Below the pieces are notes generated by a model that did no database searches, was not told where the DNA came from, and saw nothing but the letters and a program-made list of their open reading frames with translations. Of a DNA stretch of 64,000 bases, positions 1 through 8,464 are shown piece by piece. Both the position numbers and the translations under genes were made by a program. The DNA is from Nocardia crassostreae (GTDB lineage Bacteria > Actinomycetota > Actinomycetes > Mycobacteriales > Mycobacteriaceae), in the NCBI RefSeq assembly GCF_001613405.1, contig NZ_BDCH01000034.1, positions 23,538 to 87,537 on the forward strand, read 5' to 3'. How positions within the stretch are numbered: the stretch's first letter is position 1; each line of letters begins with the position of its first letter.

Positions 1-143
1 ACCTTCTCCAGACCGCCGACCATGATGGTGATCTGCGGACGGCCGTTCTCGACCGGAATGCGCCGGGAGTCACGACAACCCGTGACCAGCAGCAGCGAGG
101 AGACGGCCAGGGCGATGACGGCGACGGACTTGCGGTACTTCAT
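1..143 (-). CDS. ABC transporter substrate-binding lipoprotein, N-terminus only
   Basis: Only the first 47 codons are inside the window; the gene continues past the left edge. The N-terminus has a basic start (MKYRK), a hydrophobic stretch and a lipobox ending LVTGC, so it is a secreted, lipid-anchored protein. It is the third gene after an ATPase and a permease on the same strand, with 5 bp between it and the permease. That context suggests the periplasmic-type binding component of a TauA/SsuA/NMT1-like importer. The substrate cannot be deduced from this fragment. Confidence 0.75.
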   Translation of the reverse strand, partial: MKYRKSVAVIALAVSSLLLVTGCRDSRRIPVENGRPQITIMVGGLEK

Positions 144-148
144 GGCGC

Positions 149-1021
149 TCACATCCCGTGCCCGGCGGAGCCCTGCGCGGGACGCCACTTCAGCAGCCGG
201 TTCTCGGCCATGCCGATGATCCATTCGGCAATGAGCGCCACCGCGGTGATGATGATCATGCCCGCGTAGATGCCCGCCGCGTCGAAGGTGCCCTGCGAGT
301 TCGAGATGAGCAGACCCAAACCCTTGCTCGCCCCGGCATATTCGCCGACCACCGCGCCGATGGGCGCGAAACCGAAGGCGGTGTGCAGGCTCGACAGAAT
401 CCAGGTGGTTGCCGAGGGCAGCACGATGGCGGTCAGCACCTGGCGGCGGCTCGCGCCCAGAATGCGCGCATTGTTGATGACATTGCCGTCCACCTCGCGG
501 GCGCCGGTGAAGGCATTGAAGAACACCGCGAAGAACACCAGCACCACCACGGTGGCCACCTTGGAGCTCAGCCCCAGGCCGAACCAGATGATGAACAGCG
601 AGGCCAGCACGATGCGCGGAACGGCATTGAGCGCCTTGATGAACGGTGCCAGCACATCGGCCCAGTAGCGGCTGCGGCCGAGCAGCACGCCCAGCACGAC
701 ACCGGCCACGGTGCCGATGACGAAGCCGAGCACGGCCTCCTGCACGGTGGTGTACAGCTGCAGCCAGATGGACCCGAACTGTGTTCCCTCGGTGAACCAT
801 TCGACCAGCCGATCCCAGATGAGGGAGGGCTTGGAGTAGAAGAACGGGTCGATCCACAGCGAGGCGGTGAGCTCCCAGGAGCCCAGCCACAGGGCCACGA
901 GGGCGATGCGCAGACCCCAGGTGCGCGCCTTGGCCTTGCGGGCGGAATTGCGGACCCGGGCGAGGATCTGCTCCTCGGTCTCCACCACGTATTCCGGTGT
1001 GGCGGTGGCGGTCTTCTCCAT
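149..1021 (-). CDS. ABC transporter permease, TauC/SsuC-like
   Basis: Inner-membrane permease of about 290 residues with a hydrophilic N-terminus and roughly six membrane segments. The cytoplasmic-loop region (GASRRQVLTAIVLPSA) fits the EAA loop that contacts the ATPase in BPD_transp_1 permeases. The ATG at 1021 starts 4 bp after the stop of the ATPase gene. A GTG at 1036 would overlap that gene and is the alternative. Together with its neighbours it forms an importer for a small organic anion or amine such as a sulfonate or thiamine-precursor-like compound. The substrate is inference only. Confidence 0.85.
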   Translation of the reverse strand: MEKTATATPEYVVETEEQILARVRNSARKAKARTWGLRIALVALWLGSWELTASLWIDPFFYSKPSLIWDRLVEWFTEGTQFGSIWLQLYTTVQEAVLGFVIGTVAGVVLGVLLGRSRYWADVLAPFIKALNAVPRIVLASLFIIWFGLGLSSKVATVVVLVFFAVFFNAFTGAREVDGNVINNARILGASRRQVLTAIVLPSATTWILSSLHTAFGFAPIGAVVGEYAGASKGLGLLISNSQGTFDAAGIYAGMIIITAVALIAEWIIGMAENRLLKWRPAQGSAGHGM

Positions 1022-1025
1022 GACA

Positions 1026-1832
1026 TCAAGCGACACGGGCCGCTCCCTTCGTGCGGGCCGCCTCGACCTGATCGCGCAGCGTTTCCCAGATTTCCTTGTA
1101 GAGGTCGCGGAATTCCTCGGTGAGCCGGACTTCCTCGACATTGCGCGGCCGCTCCAGGGTGACCCGGAAATCGCCGCACACGGTGGCCGGGCTCGCGGTC
1201 ATGACGACCACGCGATCGGCCAGCGCGATGGCCTCCTCCAGATCGTGGGTCACGAAGATGACCGCCGATCCGGTGCCCGACCACACGCGCAGCAGCTCGT
1301 CCTGCATGAGCTGGCGGGTCTGCACGTCGAGCGCGCTGAACGGCTCGTCCATGAGCAGGATCTCCGGCTCGTTCACCAGGGTCTGCGCCAGCGCCACGCG
1401 CTTGCGCATACCGCCGGAGAGCTGATGCGGGTAGTAGCCCTCGAATCCGGCCAGACCGACCTTCGCCACCCAGGCCGCGGCGCGCTCGCGGGCCTGCTTC
1501 TTCGAGACGCCCTGGAAGTGCGGGCCCAGCGCCACATTGTCGAGCACGGTCTTCCACGGCAGCACGGCATCCTGCTGGAACATGTAGCCGATGCCGTCCG
1601 GAATGCCGCGCACATCGGCGCCGCGCACCAGGGTGCGCCCGGCCGAGGCGGGCTCGAGACCGGAGACGAGCGACAGCGTGGTGGACTTGCCGCAGCCGGT
1701 GGGGCCGACGACGGCGACGAATTCTCCGGGGGCGACCGTGAAGTTCAGGTCGCGCACCGCGGTGTGCACGCCACCGTTGGTCCCCGGGAAGCGCTTGGTG
1801 GCGCCCCGAAGTTCGATGAGCGGGTTGGTCAT
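1026..1832 (-). CDS. ABC transporter ATP-binding protein, TauB/SsuB-like
   Basis: 268-residue ATPase with Walker A (GPTGCGKST, near residue 43), signature LSGGMRKR, Walker B (EILLMDEPFSALD) and the switch histidine in VIFVTHDLEEA. Length and motifs fit the nitrate/sulfonate/taurine subfamily. It is the first gene of a minus-strand operon ATPase - permease - binding protein. It is transcribed away from the DcuS/CitA-type two-component genes starting at 1991, which may control the operon. Confidence 0.9.
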   Translation of the reverse strand: MTNPLIELRGATKRFPGTNGGVHTAVRDLNFTVAPGEFVAVVGPTGCGKSTTLSLVSGLEPASAGRTLVRGADVRGIPDGIGYMFQQDAVLPWKTVLDNVALGPHFQGVSKKQARERAAAWVAKVGLAGFEGYYPHQLSGGMRKRVALAQTLVNEPEILLMDEPFSALDVQTRQLMQDELLRVWSGTGSAVIFVTHDLEEAIALADRVVVMTASPATVCGDFRVTLERPRNVEEVRLTEEFRDLYKEIWETLRDQVEAARTKGAARVA

Positions 1833-1978
1833 TTTCTAGCTCCTGTGTCCTGCCGCACATGCGGCGCGGAATGGAATCTAGGTAACCCGGGTCACACCGT
1901 GCCGAGTTGTGCGCACTACCCGCGCAAGTGGCAATTCGGACGTTTTGCGCGTTCTGCTCGAGGTTGCGATGCGTTGTC

Positions 1979-1990
1979 TAGACTGACGCC
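1979..1990 (+). promoter_or_regulatory. Probable leaderless promoter of the sensor kinase
   Basis: TAGACT at 1979-1984 fits the actinobacterial -10 pattern TANNNT and ends six bases before the GTG at 1991. No ribosome-binding site precedes the start, so a leaderless mRNA is likely. The 158-bp gap back to the importer operon must hold both divergent promoters. Confidence 0.45.
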
Positions 1991-3677
1991 GTGTTCTCGC
2001 TCGGCCCCCGTTCCGTCCGCCTCCGGACCCAGATCGTGCTCTTGCAGATCGGCGTGGTCGGACTGACGCTGGGCCTGGCCTTCGGGGGTTCGCCTCCGTC
2101 AGCAATCAGCGGCTCGCGGACGAGTACGGCCAGCGGGCCCTGGCCATCGCCCGCACCGTGGCCTCGGATCCGGAGGTCCGCCGCGAGGTCGCGCACTACG
2201 CCGCGACCGCGCTGACGCCCGGCCCGGAATTGGAGCACGAGCTCTCCGACGGCGATCTGCAGCGCATTGCCGACGAAGCCCGCCTGCGCACCGGCGCCCT
2301 GTTCGTGGTGATCACCGACGACCAGGGCATTCGCCTGGCGCATCCGGATCGGGCCCGGCTGGGCGAGATGGTCAGCACCGACCCCTCCCGGGTGCTGGCC
2401 GGATCCGAGGTGGTCACGGCACCCTCGGCGAGTCCGTGCGCGCCAAAGTCCCTGTGCTGGAACCGACCGCCGGTGAGCGCGTGGTCGGCGAGGTGAGCGT
2501 CGGCATCTCCACCGCCGCCGTGCGGGAACAGTTGCTCGCTGATCTGAGCAAGGCGGGCCTGCTCGTCGGCGGCGCCCTGCTGGCGGGCATTGCCGCCTCG
2601 GTGTTGCTGGCCCGTCGCTGGCATGGTTTGACGCTCGGCCTGGAGCCCTCCGAGCTGCGCGAGCTGGTGCGCGAACAGGACGCCGTTCTGCACGGCATCG
2701 GCGAGGGCGTGGTGGCCGTCGACACCCGCTGGCGCATCACCGTCGTCAACGACGAGGCCCGCCGCCTGCTCGGCATCGACCCGGGCAATGGCGACGCCGT
2801 CGGCGAAATCGACCTCACCCCACGGATATTGGAAGCGTTCCGCACCGCCGACGGCCTGCCCGTCCAGGCCGCGGTGGGTGAGCGCATCGTGGTCGTCACC
2901 GCGCGCACCGTGACCCGCGACGGCCGTGCGCTCGGCGCGGTGCTCAGCGTGCGCGATCGCACCGATGTGGAATCCCTGACCCGCCAACTGGATGCGGTCC
3001 GCTCCATGAGCACCGTGCTGCGCGCCCAGCGCCACGAGTTCGCCAATCGACTGCACCTGCTCAGCGGCCTGCTGCACACCGGCCGCCCCGAGGAGGCGGC
3101 CCGTTATCTGGACGGTTTGCTGAGGTCGGGCCCGCTGGGCGCGGCCATGCCGGGCGTGGATGCCATCCGCGACCCCTACCTGCAGGCCTTCCTCGCGGCC
3201 AAGGCGGCCCACGCCCGGGATAAGGGCGTGCAGCTGCGCCTCGGGCCGAACACCTGGGTGGTCGGCAATCTCGTTGCGCCCGTGGATGTCACGACCGTGC
3301 TGGGCAATCTCCTCGACAATGCCATCGACGCCGCCCGCGCCGACGACACCGCCGACCGGAAAATCGTGGAGGTGGAACTGGTCGAGGAGGGCGATACGCT
3401 CCATATCGCCGTGGTCGACAGCGGCGGGGGAGTGCCACCGGAACTGGTGGACTCGGTATTCGCCGAAGGCGTTTCCACCCGCCCCGACAGCGGCTTGCCC
3501 GGCGGTCGCGGCGTCGGCCTGGCATTGTCGCGTCAGGTGGCGCGGGCCTTGGGCGGCGATGTCCGGCTGGCCGATCCGGCCCGCGGCGCCGAGTTCGAAT
3601 TGCGGGGCGCGGAATTCATTGCCCGCCTGCCCTGCGTATTGAAGGAAGGTGAATCGGCGTGGGCCGAGGAGATCTGA
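1991..3677 (+). pseudogene. DcuS/CitA-type sensor histidine kinase, frame broken twice
   Basis: The conceptual product is a membrane sensor kinase: a membrane segment at residues 12-32, an extracytoplasmic sensing domain, a second membrane segment (LLVGGALLAGIAASVLLA), a PAS domain, a DcuS-type phosphoacceptor (RHEFANRLH) and a GHKL ATPase domain (NLLDNAIDAA, then GGRGVGLAL). The frame is lost twice. Near 2085 a GGGGG run appears to lack one base; near 2420 an ACGGCA should read ACGGGCA to keep the family sequence. Both look like one-base losses in G runs, so sequencing error is as likely as decay. The 3' end overlaps the response regulator by 19 bp. Confidence 0.8.
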
Positions 3678-4339
3678 ACGTCCTGGTCGTCGACGATGAC
3701 TTCCGCGTGGCCAATCTGCATTCCGGAATCGTCTCGGCGCTACCCGGATTCGCAGTCAGCGCCACGGTGAACACCCTCGCGGCGGCGCGCGAGGCCATTG
3801 CGGCCATGCCCTTCGACCTGGCCCTGGTCGATGTCTACCTGCCCGACGGCTCGGGCGTGGAACTCGTGCGCGAGATCCGCTTCGACGCCATGATGCTCAC
3901 CGCCGCAACCGAATCCGAGACCGTCCGGGCGGCGGTATCCGCCGGTGCGCTCGGCTACCTGGTCAAACCCTTCGACCACGCCGTTCTCGCCGCCCGCCTG
4001 GCGGCCTATGCGCGCTATCGGCGCATACTGTCCGCCCCCGAGGTCTGCGCGGCCGAGGTGGAGTCCGCGCTGGCGGCGCTGCGCCCGGCCGCCGCCCCGG
4101 TCGGCGCGTCCGCCCCCGCCAACCCCGCCGCCCTGTCCCCGACGAAAGACCTTGTGCTACAAGCTGTCCGGAGTTCCGCCGCGCCCATGTCCGCCGCCCA
4201 GGTGTCGGCCGCCATCGGTATCTCCCGGGCGACCGCCCAGCGTTATCTGGCGGCTCTCGTCGCCACCGGCGGCCTGCGCATGCAGTTGCGCTACGGTTCC
4301 ACCGGACGCCCGGAGCAGGAATACTCCGCTCCCCGCTGA
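3659..4339 (+). CDS. CitB/DcuR-family response regulator
   Basis: 226 residues. An N-terminal receiver carries the acidic pocket (VVDDD), phosphoacceptor Asp in LALVDVYLPDG and conserved Lys in YLVKPF; a C-terminal HTH covers roughly residues 160-226. It starts with GTG inside the end of the kinase gene, so the pair is translationally coupled. Family members act with DcuS/CitA kinases to control uptake of organic acids or similar nutrients. The divergent ABC importer is the natural target candidate (inference). Confidence 0.88.
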   Translation: MGRGDLNVLVVDDDFRVANLHSGIVSALPGFAVSATVNTLAAAREAIAAMPFDLALVDVYLPDGSGVELVREIRFDAMMLTAATESETVRAAVSAGALGYLVKPFDHAVLAARLAAYARYRRILSAPEVCAAEVESALAALRPAAAPVGASAPANPAALSPTKDLVLQAVRSSAAPMSAAQVSAAIGISRATAQRYLAALVATGGLRMQLRYGSTGRPEQEYSAPR

Positions 4340-4344
4340 ATCCG

Positions 4345-4362
4345 ATGTGGCCCCTGCCACAT
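4345..4362 (+). terminator. Hairpin after the two-component operon
   Basis: ATGTGGC at 4345-4351 pairs with GCCACAT at 4356-4362 across a four-base loop. It begins six bases after the response-regulator stop. There is no T tract, so it may be a factor-independent terminator of the weak actinobacterial kind or merely a processing hairpin. Confidence 0.35.
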
Positions 4363-4404
4363 GGGGGTTGGCGAGCCGGGCGATGTTTCGATAACTTCGA
4401 AGGC

Positions 4405-4468
4405 GTGGCGGTGCTCCTGTCGGCCGACTTGTACCGGTCCAGGGTCGGGACCGCCACGAGCACAGGAG
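4405..4468 (+). promoter_or_regulatory. Candidate structured 5' leader of the VOC gene with crossing helices
   Basis: GTGGCGGT at 4405-4412 is complementary to ACCGCCAC at 4450-4457. CTCCTGT at 4414-4420 is complementary to ACAGGAG at 4462-4468, which contains the Shine-Dalgarno sequence. The order A-B-A'-B' means the helices either form a pseudoknot or compete. CCGAC/GTCGG (4424-4428, 4444-4448) could add an inner stem. The second helix would hide the ribosome-binding site. I do not recognise it as a known riboswitch class. Confidence 0.4.
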
Positions 4469-4475
4469 AAATCCA

Positions 4476-4868
4476 ATAACTATTCAGTTCAACCACACCA
4501 TTGTCGGATGCAAGGACAACCGGGAGTCGGCCGAATTCTGGGGCGACATTCTCGGATTGGCAGTGGGAGATCAGTGGGGGCCGTTCATCCCGATCGCGGT
4601 CGGTAACGGCGTCACTTTCGATCTCGCGACGGTGCCCCCGGATCTGCCGGGCGGCATTCAACCGCAGCATTACGCCTTCCTGGTGACCGAGGACGAATTC
4701 GATTCGGCCTACACGAAGATCCGGGACCGCGGACTCACCTACTGGGCGGATCCCCGCAAACAAGGCGTGAACGAGATCAACCACAATGACGGTGGCCGCG
4801 GAATCTACTTCGAGGATCCCAGCGGGCACTACATGGAGTTGATCACGGTGCCCTACGGCGGCTGGTAG
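4476..4868 (+). CDS. VOC-superfamily (glyoxalase/bleomycin-resistance fold) protein with ATA in place of ATG
   Basis: The product runs (M)TIQFNHTIVGCKDNRESAEF and ends GHYMELITVPYGGW: a complete single VOC domain of about 130 residues with the usual first-strand histidine (NHT) and last-strand glutamate (MELI). These proteins bind a metal and act on small substrates, and the substrate here is unknown. A good AGGAG lies at 4464-4468, seven bases before ATA at 4476, where homologues would be expected to have ATG. No ATG, GTG or TTG lies in frame near the site; the next is TTG at 4557, which would remove the first strand. Either ATA is used or the base is an error. Confidence 0.75.
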   Translation: MTIQFNHTIVGCKDNRESAEFWGDILGLAVGDQWGPFIPIAVGNGVTFDLATVPPDLPGGIQPQHYAFLVTEDEFDSAYTKIRDRGLTYWADPRKQGVNEINHNDGGRGIYFEDPSGHYMELITVPYGGW

Positions 4869-4889
4869 CCCCAACTCTCGGGACTCTCA

Positions 4890-4940
4890 GGGGGCTGCGC
4901 CCCCCGAACCCCGCGCCCGCTGCGCGTACGCGCAGCGGGC
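4890..4940. terminator. Terminator region between convergent genes with 26-bp perfect palindrome
   Basis: GGGGGC/GCCCCC (4890-4895, 4899-4904) forms a tight hairpin. It is followed by a perfect 26-bp palindrome at 4915-4940 with arms GCCCGCTGCGCG and centre TA. The region lies between the convergent VOC and methyltransferase genes and can fold identically on both strands, as expected of a bidirectional terminator. Confidence 0.6.
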
Positions 4941-4959
4941 GCTGCGCATTTCGGAGCGT

Positions 4960-5607
4960 TCACGCGGAGACGGCGACGCCCCGCGTCAAGGAACCCACCG
5001 TCTTCGGCCACTGGTAGAAGCGATCCGCCTCGCGAATCTCGAAGCCCGCCTCCTCGACGAGGCCGCGGATATCGCGATTCAGATGGCACCCGCCGAACAG
5101 CGTCTTCTGCACCGGATTCAACCGGTTCTGCCAGACCTGCACCTTGCGGTCCGGCGCGAGCCCGTGCTCGACGAAGTGAAAAGTGCCGCCTGGCACCAGC
5201 ACTCGCCGCACCTCCGCCAGCGCCGCTTTCACATCCGGAATCGTGCACAGCGTCCAGGTGGACAGCGCCGAATCGAAACTGTCGTCCTCGAACGGCAGCG
5301 ATTGCCCGTCCAGACCCGCCCGCTCGATCGGGACTGTGGCCTTGGCCAGCCGTCCGGCGGCCATGCGCCAGCCGAGATCGGCGGGCTCCACCGCGCTCAC
5401 CGATTTCACCCCCGCCGGATAGAACGGCACATTGCGCCCGGACCCGAAGCCGATTTCGACCACGCGCCCGTGCAGCCCGGCGCAGGTCTGCTCCCGGACC
5501 GGATCGAGGAACTTCGCCCCGCACGATTGATCGACGATCCGGGGCAGCACCCGGTCTTCGTAAATTCCCACCACACCACTCTCCCAGCGGAGTCCGGTGT
5601 GCGCCAC
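4960..5607 (-). CDS. Class I SAM-dependent methyltransferase
   Basis: 215 residues with the SAM-binding glycine-rich motif VVEIGFGSGRN near residue 49, the acidic residue of motif II (VEPAD), and a Methyltransf_11-type core (FDSALSTWTLCTIPD). The C-terminal part resembles the METTL7/phospholipid-methyltransferase group. The acceptor is unknown. It starts 3 bp after the stop of the lipoprotein hydrolase gene, so the two are co-transcribed. Confidence 0.85.
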   Translation of the reverse strand: MAHTGLRWESGVVGIYEDRVLPRIVDQSCGAKFLDPVREQTCAGLHGRVVEIGFGSGRNVPFYPAGVKSVSAVEPADLGWRMAAGRLAKATVPIERAGLDGQSLPFEDDSFDSALSTWTLCTIPDVKAALAEVRRVLVPGGTFHFVEHGLAPDRKVQVWQNRLNPVQKTLFGGCHLNRDIRGLVEEAGFEIREADRFYQWPKTVGSLTRGVAVSA

Positions 5608-5610
5608 GAT

Positions 5611-6984
5611 CTAGCGCGGCGGGGCCACCCCGCTCACCCAGGCTGTGAGGTAGTCGAGAACCTGCGGGTCGATGGTGGTGTCGATGGTGGCGTACTCCTC
5701 GGGCAGACCGGTGCCCGCCACCTGGAACAGGTGATTGAGACCGTCGAAGACATGCACGGTGGCCGCGGGATCGGCGGCCAGCAGGGCCCGCATGGGCGCC
5801 TCGTTCTGGGCGAGCGGCACCTGAATATCCTTGCTGCCGTACAGCGCGAGCACCGGAATCCGCAGCGCGGACAGCGCCGGAGCCGGGTCGTAGACCACCA
5901 AGGACGCCATGTACTGGGTCACTAGTGCGTCCACGGCCTCCGCGGGTGCGCGCTGCTCGGCCGGAAGTCCGGCATTGTGCTGGTGCGCGTACCGGATCGC
6001 CTCCTCCAGATCGCCGATGCGGAAGATATTGCACAGCCCGGACAGGAAGCCGATCTCGCTGGAGACCTCCTGCGGGGTGGCGCCCTCGGCGGCCAGCATG
6101 AGCTGGGTCTGTTCGAGAAGCACTTCCGCCCCGGTCACCGACGGTCCGGAGAGCAGGATCACGAAGGCCACGCCGCTCTCGGGCCGGGCGGCCGCCAGCG
6201 GGGCCAGATAGCCGCCCTCGCTGTGCCCGAGCAAACCGATGCGGTTGCCGTCGATCTCCGAGCGGGTCCGCAGGTAGGTCATTCCGGCGGCGATATCGTC
6301 GGTCAGATCCTGATAGGTGGCGTGGTCGAGATTGCCGCCGGTCCCGCCCACCCCGCGATCATCGGTGCGCAGCACGGCGTATCCGGCGCGGGTGAGCACG
6401 TCCGCGAGCAGCAGGAACGGCTTGTGCCCGAGGATGTTCTCATTGCGATCCTGCCGCCCGCTGCCGGTGATCAGCACGACGGCCGGATGCGGTCCGGGCG
6501 TCTGCGGCAGGGTCAGCGTGCCCGCGATGGTGATCTCCCGGCTGGGATAGCCGACCTCCTCCGACCGGTAGGGGAAGGGCGGCTGCGGGTCCTGCGGCCG
6601 CGGCGGCGTGAGCGCGCGGCCGGGTGTCAGCGTGAGCGGCAGTTGCTGTCCGGACTGGGTGAACTCGCCGATGATGCTGTTCGAATCCGCGTCGTAACTG
6701 CCCTGGAAGGACGGCTCGCCGGGCACCTGGGGAATCGCCCAGGTCACCAGGTTCCGGTCGGTCCGCACCCCCGTGAGCGGCAGGCTCATGACGTTCTGCA
6801 CCGGAATGTCGATGGTGGCCCGGTTGTCGTTGGTGAAGTTGACCCCCACCGCCAGCGGGCTGTCGGGCACGTCGATGGTCCCGGTCCAATCCCCGGTCAG
6901 CCGCGGCGGCGGTTCCTGCCGGGACTGCGAACATCCCGGCACGAAGGCGACGATGACCAGCAGGGCCAGCAGCAGCGACCGCAT
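5611..6984 (-). CDS. Secreted lipoprotein alpha/beta hydrolase
   Basis: 457 residues from the ATG at 6984. The N-terminus is a lipoprotein signal with lipobox VPGC (Cys18). Residues 30-130 form a beta-rich domain (LTGDWTGTIDV...), and the rest is an alpha/beta hydrolase fold. The nucleophile motif is GHSEGG, the acid lies near YGSKDIQVP and the histidine near GLNHLF. This is the layout of YbbA/EstX-like peptidase_S9-type esterases anchored outside the membrane. An in-frame start at 7137 would lose the signal, so 6984 is preferred. It is followed after 3 bp by the methyltransferase. Confidence 0.85.
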   Translation of the reverse strand: MRSLLLALLVIVAFVPGCSQSRQEPPPRLTGDWTGTIDVPDSPLAVGVNFTNDNRATIDIPVQNVMSLPLTGVRTDRNLVTWAIPQVPGEPSFQGSYDADSNSIIGEFTQSGQQLPLTLTPGRALTPPRPQDPQPPFPYRSEEVGYPSREITIAGTLTLPQTPGPHPAVVLITGSGRQDRNENILGHKPFLLLADVLTRAGYAVLRTDDRGVGGTGGNLDHATYQDLTDDIAAGMTYLRTRSEIDGNRIGLLGHSEGGYLAPLAAARPESGVAFVILLSGPSVTGAEVLLEQTQLMLAAEGATPQEVSSEIGFLSGLCNIFRIGDLEEAIRYAHQHNAGLPAEQRAPAEAVDALVTQYMASLVVYDPAPALSALRIPVLALYGSKDIQVPLAQNEAPMRALLAADPAATVHVFDGLNHLFQVAGTGLPEEYATIDTTIDPQVLDYLTAWVSGVAPPR

Positions 6985-7173
6985 AAGCCCAGGGTACGCA
7001 CGGACCGAGTAGTCCGGACTCGATACGCGATTGTCCGCCGTGATCACGACACCGCCGGTCCAGGTCACATGTCCATCACCACTCGGACACTCGAAATAAC
7101 CTCTGAGCCATGGGGAATAACTGTCTGGTCCAGTCATTGCCGCACGTCACATTCCGCTCGTACCGTGGTGAGG

Positions 7174-8424
7174 GTGAGCAATGTCGCTTCCTCTCCGGGA
7201 CTCTCGGACCTCCCCGCCACGGTGGGCGGGTACGCGGTCGACGGATTCGGTCCGCTGGTACGAACTTTCGCGCGCCTGGTCGGCGGTCATCCGGGAGGTG
7301 GGGGAGCGCTCACGGTGCTGCGGCACGGCGAACCGCTCGTCGAGATCCGGGTCGGTGAGTCCGCACCCGGCCGGGAGTGGGAGCCGGACACCGGATCCAT
7401 TGTCTTCTCGGCCACCAAAGGCATTGCCGCCACGGTCATCCACCGGCTCGCCGATCGCGGGCTCATCGACTACGACGCGCCCGTCGCCGCCTATTGGCCG
7501 GAATTCGCGGCCGGGGGCAAGGAGCGGATCACGGTGCGGCAGCTGCTCTCGCACCGTGCGGGCCTGTCCGGATTGCCGCCCATCGCGCGCGGCATCGACG
7601 ACGTCCTAGACCACCGGCTGATGGAAGCGCGCCTGGCCGCCGCGGAACCCGATCACCTGCTGGGCATTCCGACCTATCACGCGCTGACCTTCGGCTGGCT
7701 GCTGGCCGGGCTCGCCCGCGCCGTCACCGGCCGCGGCATGGGCGAGCTGTTCCGCACCGAGATCGCCGAACCGCTCGGCACCGACGGCATTCACCTCGGC
7801 GCGCCGCCCGCCGGGAGCCCGACCTCGGCGGCCGTCCTGCTGGGCAATCGCCTGGCCCTGGTCGGCACCACCTATGTCTCCCTGATGCTGGGCCGCGCCT
7901 ACGGCATCCCGGGCGCCGCGGGCGCGGCTGCCCGCGCGCTGTTCCTGCCCGGACTGGACGGTTTCCTGGAGGGCGATGTCCCGGCCATCCTCGACACCGA
8001 GCTCCCCGCGGGCAATGGCGTCTGCACCGCCACCGGTCTGGCCACCCTCTACAGCCCGCTGGCCAATGAGGGCATGATCAACGGCCGCCGCTTCCTGTCC
8101 TCGCACACCGTCAAGGCCATGCGCAGGATCGAGTCCTACCGCCTCGACCACGCCCTGTTCTACATCCCCATGCTCTGGCACATGGGCTACCACTCGCTCC
8201 CCATGCCGGGGGCGCGGGCCGGTTTCGGCCATATCGGCCTGGGCGGCTCCTTCGGCTGGGCCGATCCCGGCAGCGGAATCTCCGTCGGATTCGTGCACAA
8301 CCGATTGGGCCTCGGTTCGCTCGGATCCGATCAGCTGGCGTCAGCGTGGGTGCTGCCGCTGGTGGTGCGGGGCGCACGTGCCGCGCGCCGCACCACCACA
8401 AGGACCGAGCGCCGCGCGGCCTGA
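7174..8424 (+). CDS. Serine hydrolase of the beta-lactamase/EstB family
   Basis: 416 residues. The SxxK nucleophile motif is FSATKGIAA near residue 80, and a tyrosine motif lies in YHALTFGWLLAG. A C-terminal glycine-rich block (GFGHIGLGGSFGWADP) contains the HxG-like third motif. Family members are esterases or D-aminopeptidase-like enzymes acting on esters or peptides. GTG at 7174 lies seven bases after TACCGT (7161-7166), a fitting leaderless arrangement; GTGs at 7165 and 7168 are alternatives. There is no signal peptide, so it is cytoplasmic. It resembles in fold, but not closely in sequence, the gene at 11939-13102. Confidence 0.85.
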   Translation: MSNVASSPGLSDLPATVGGYAVDGFGPLVRTFARLVGGHPGGGGALTVLRHGEPLVEIRVGESAPGREWEPDTGSIVFSATKGIAATVIHRLADRGLIDYDAPVAAYWPEFAAGGKERITVRQLLSHRAGLSGLPPIARGIDDVLDHRLMEARLAAAEPDHLLGIPTYHALTFGWLLAGLARAVTGRGMGELFRTEIAEPLGTDGIHLGAPPAGSPTSAAVLLGNRLALVGTTYVSLMLGRAYGIPGAAGAAARALFLPGLDGFLEGDVPAILDTELPAGNGVCTATGLATLYSPLANEGMINGRRFLSSHTVKAMRRIESYRLDHALFYIPMLWHMGYHSLPMPGARAGFGHIGLGGSFGWADPGSGISVGFVHNRLGLGSLGSDQLASAWVLPLVVRGARAARRTTTRTERRAA

Positions 8425-8464
8425 GCCCCGCGACGCCCGGTGTGAACCGTCCCGCCGGTGTGCG

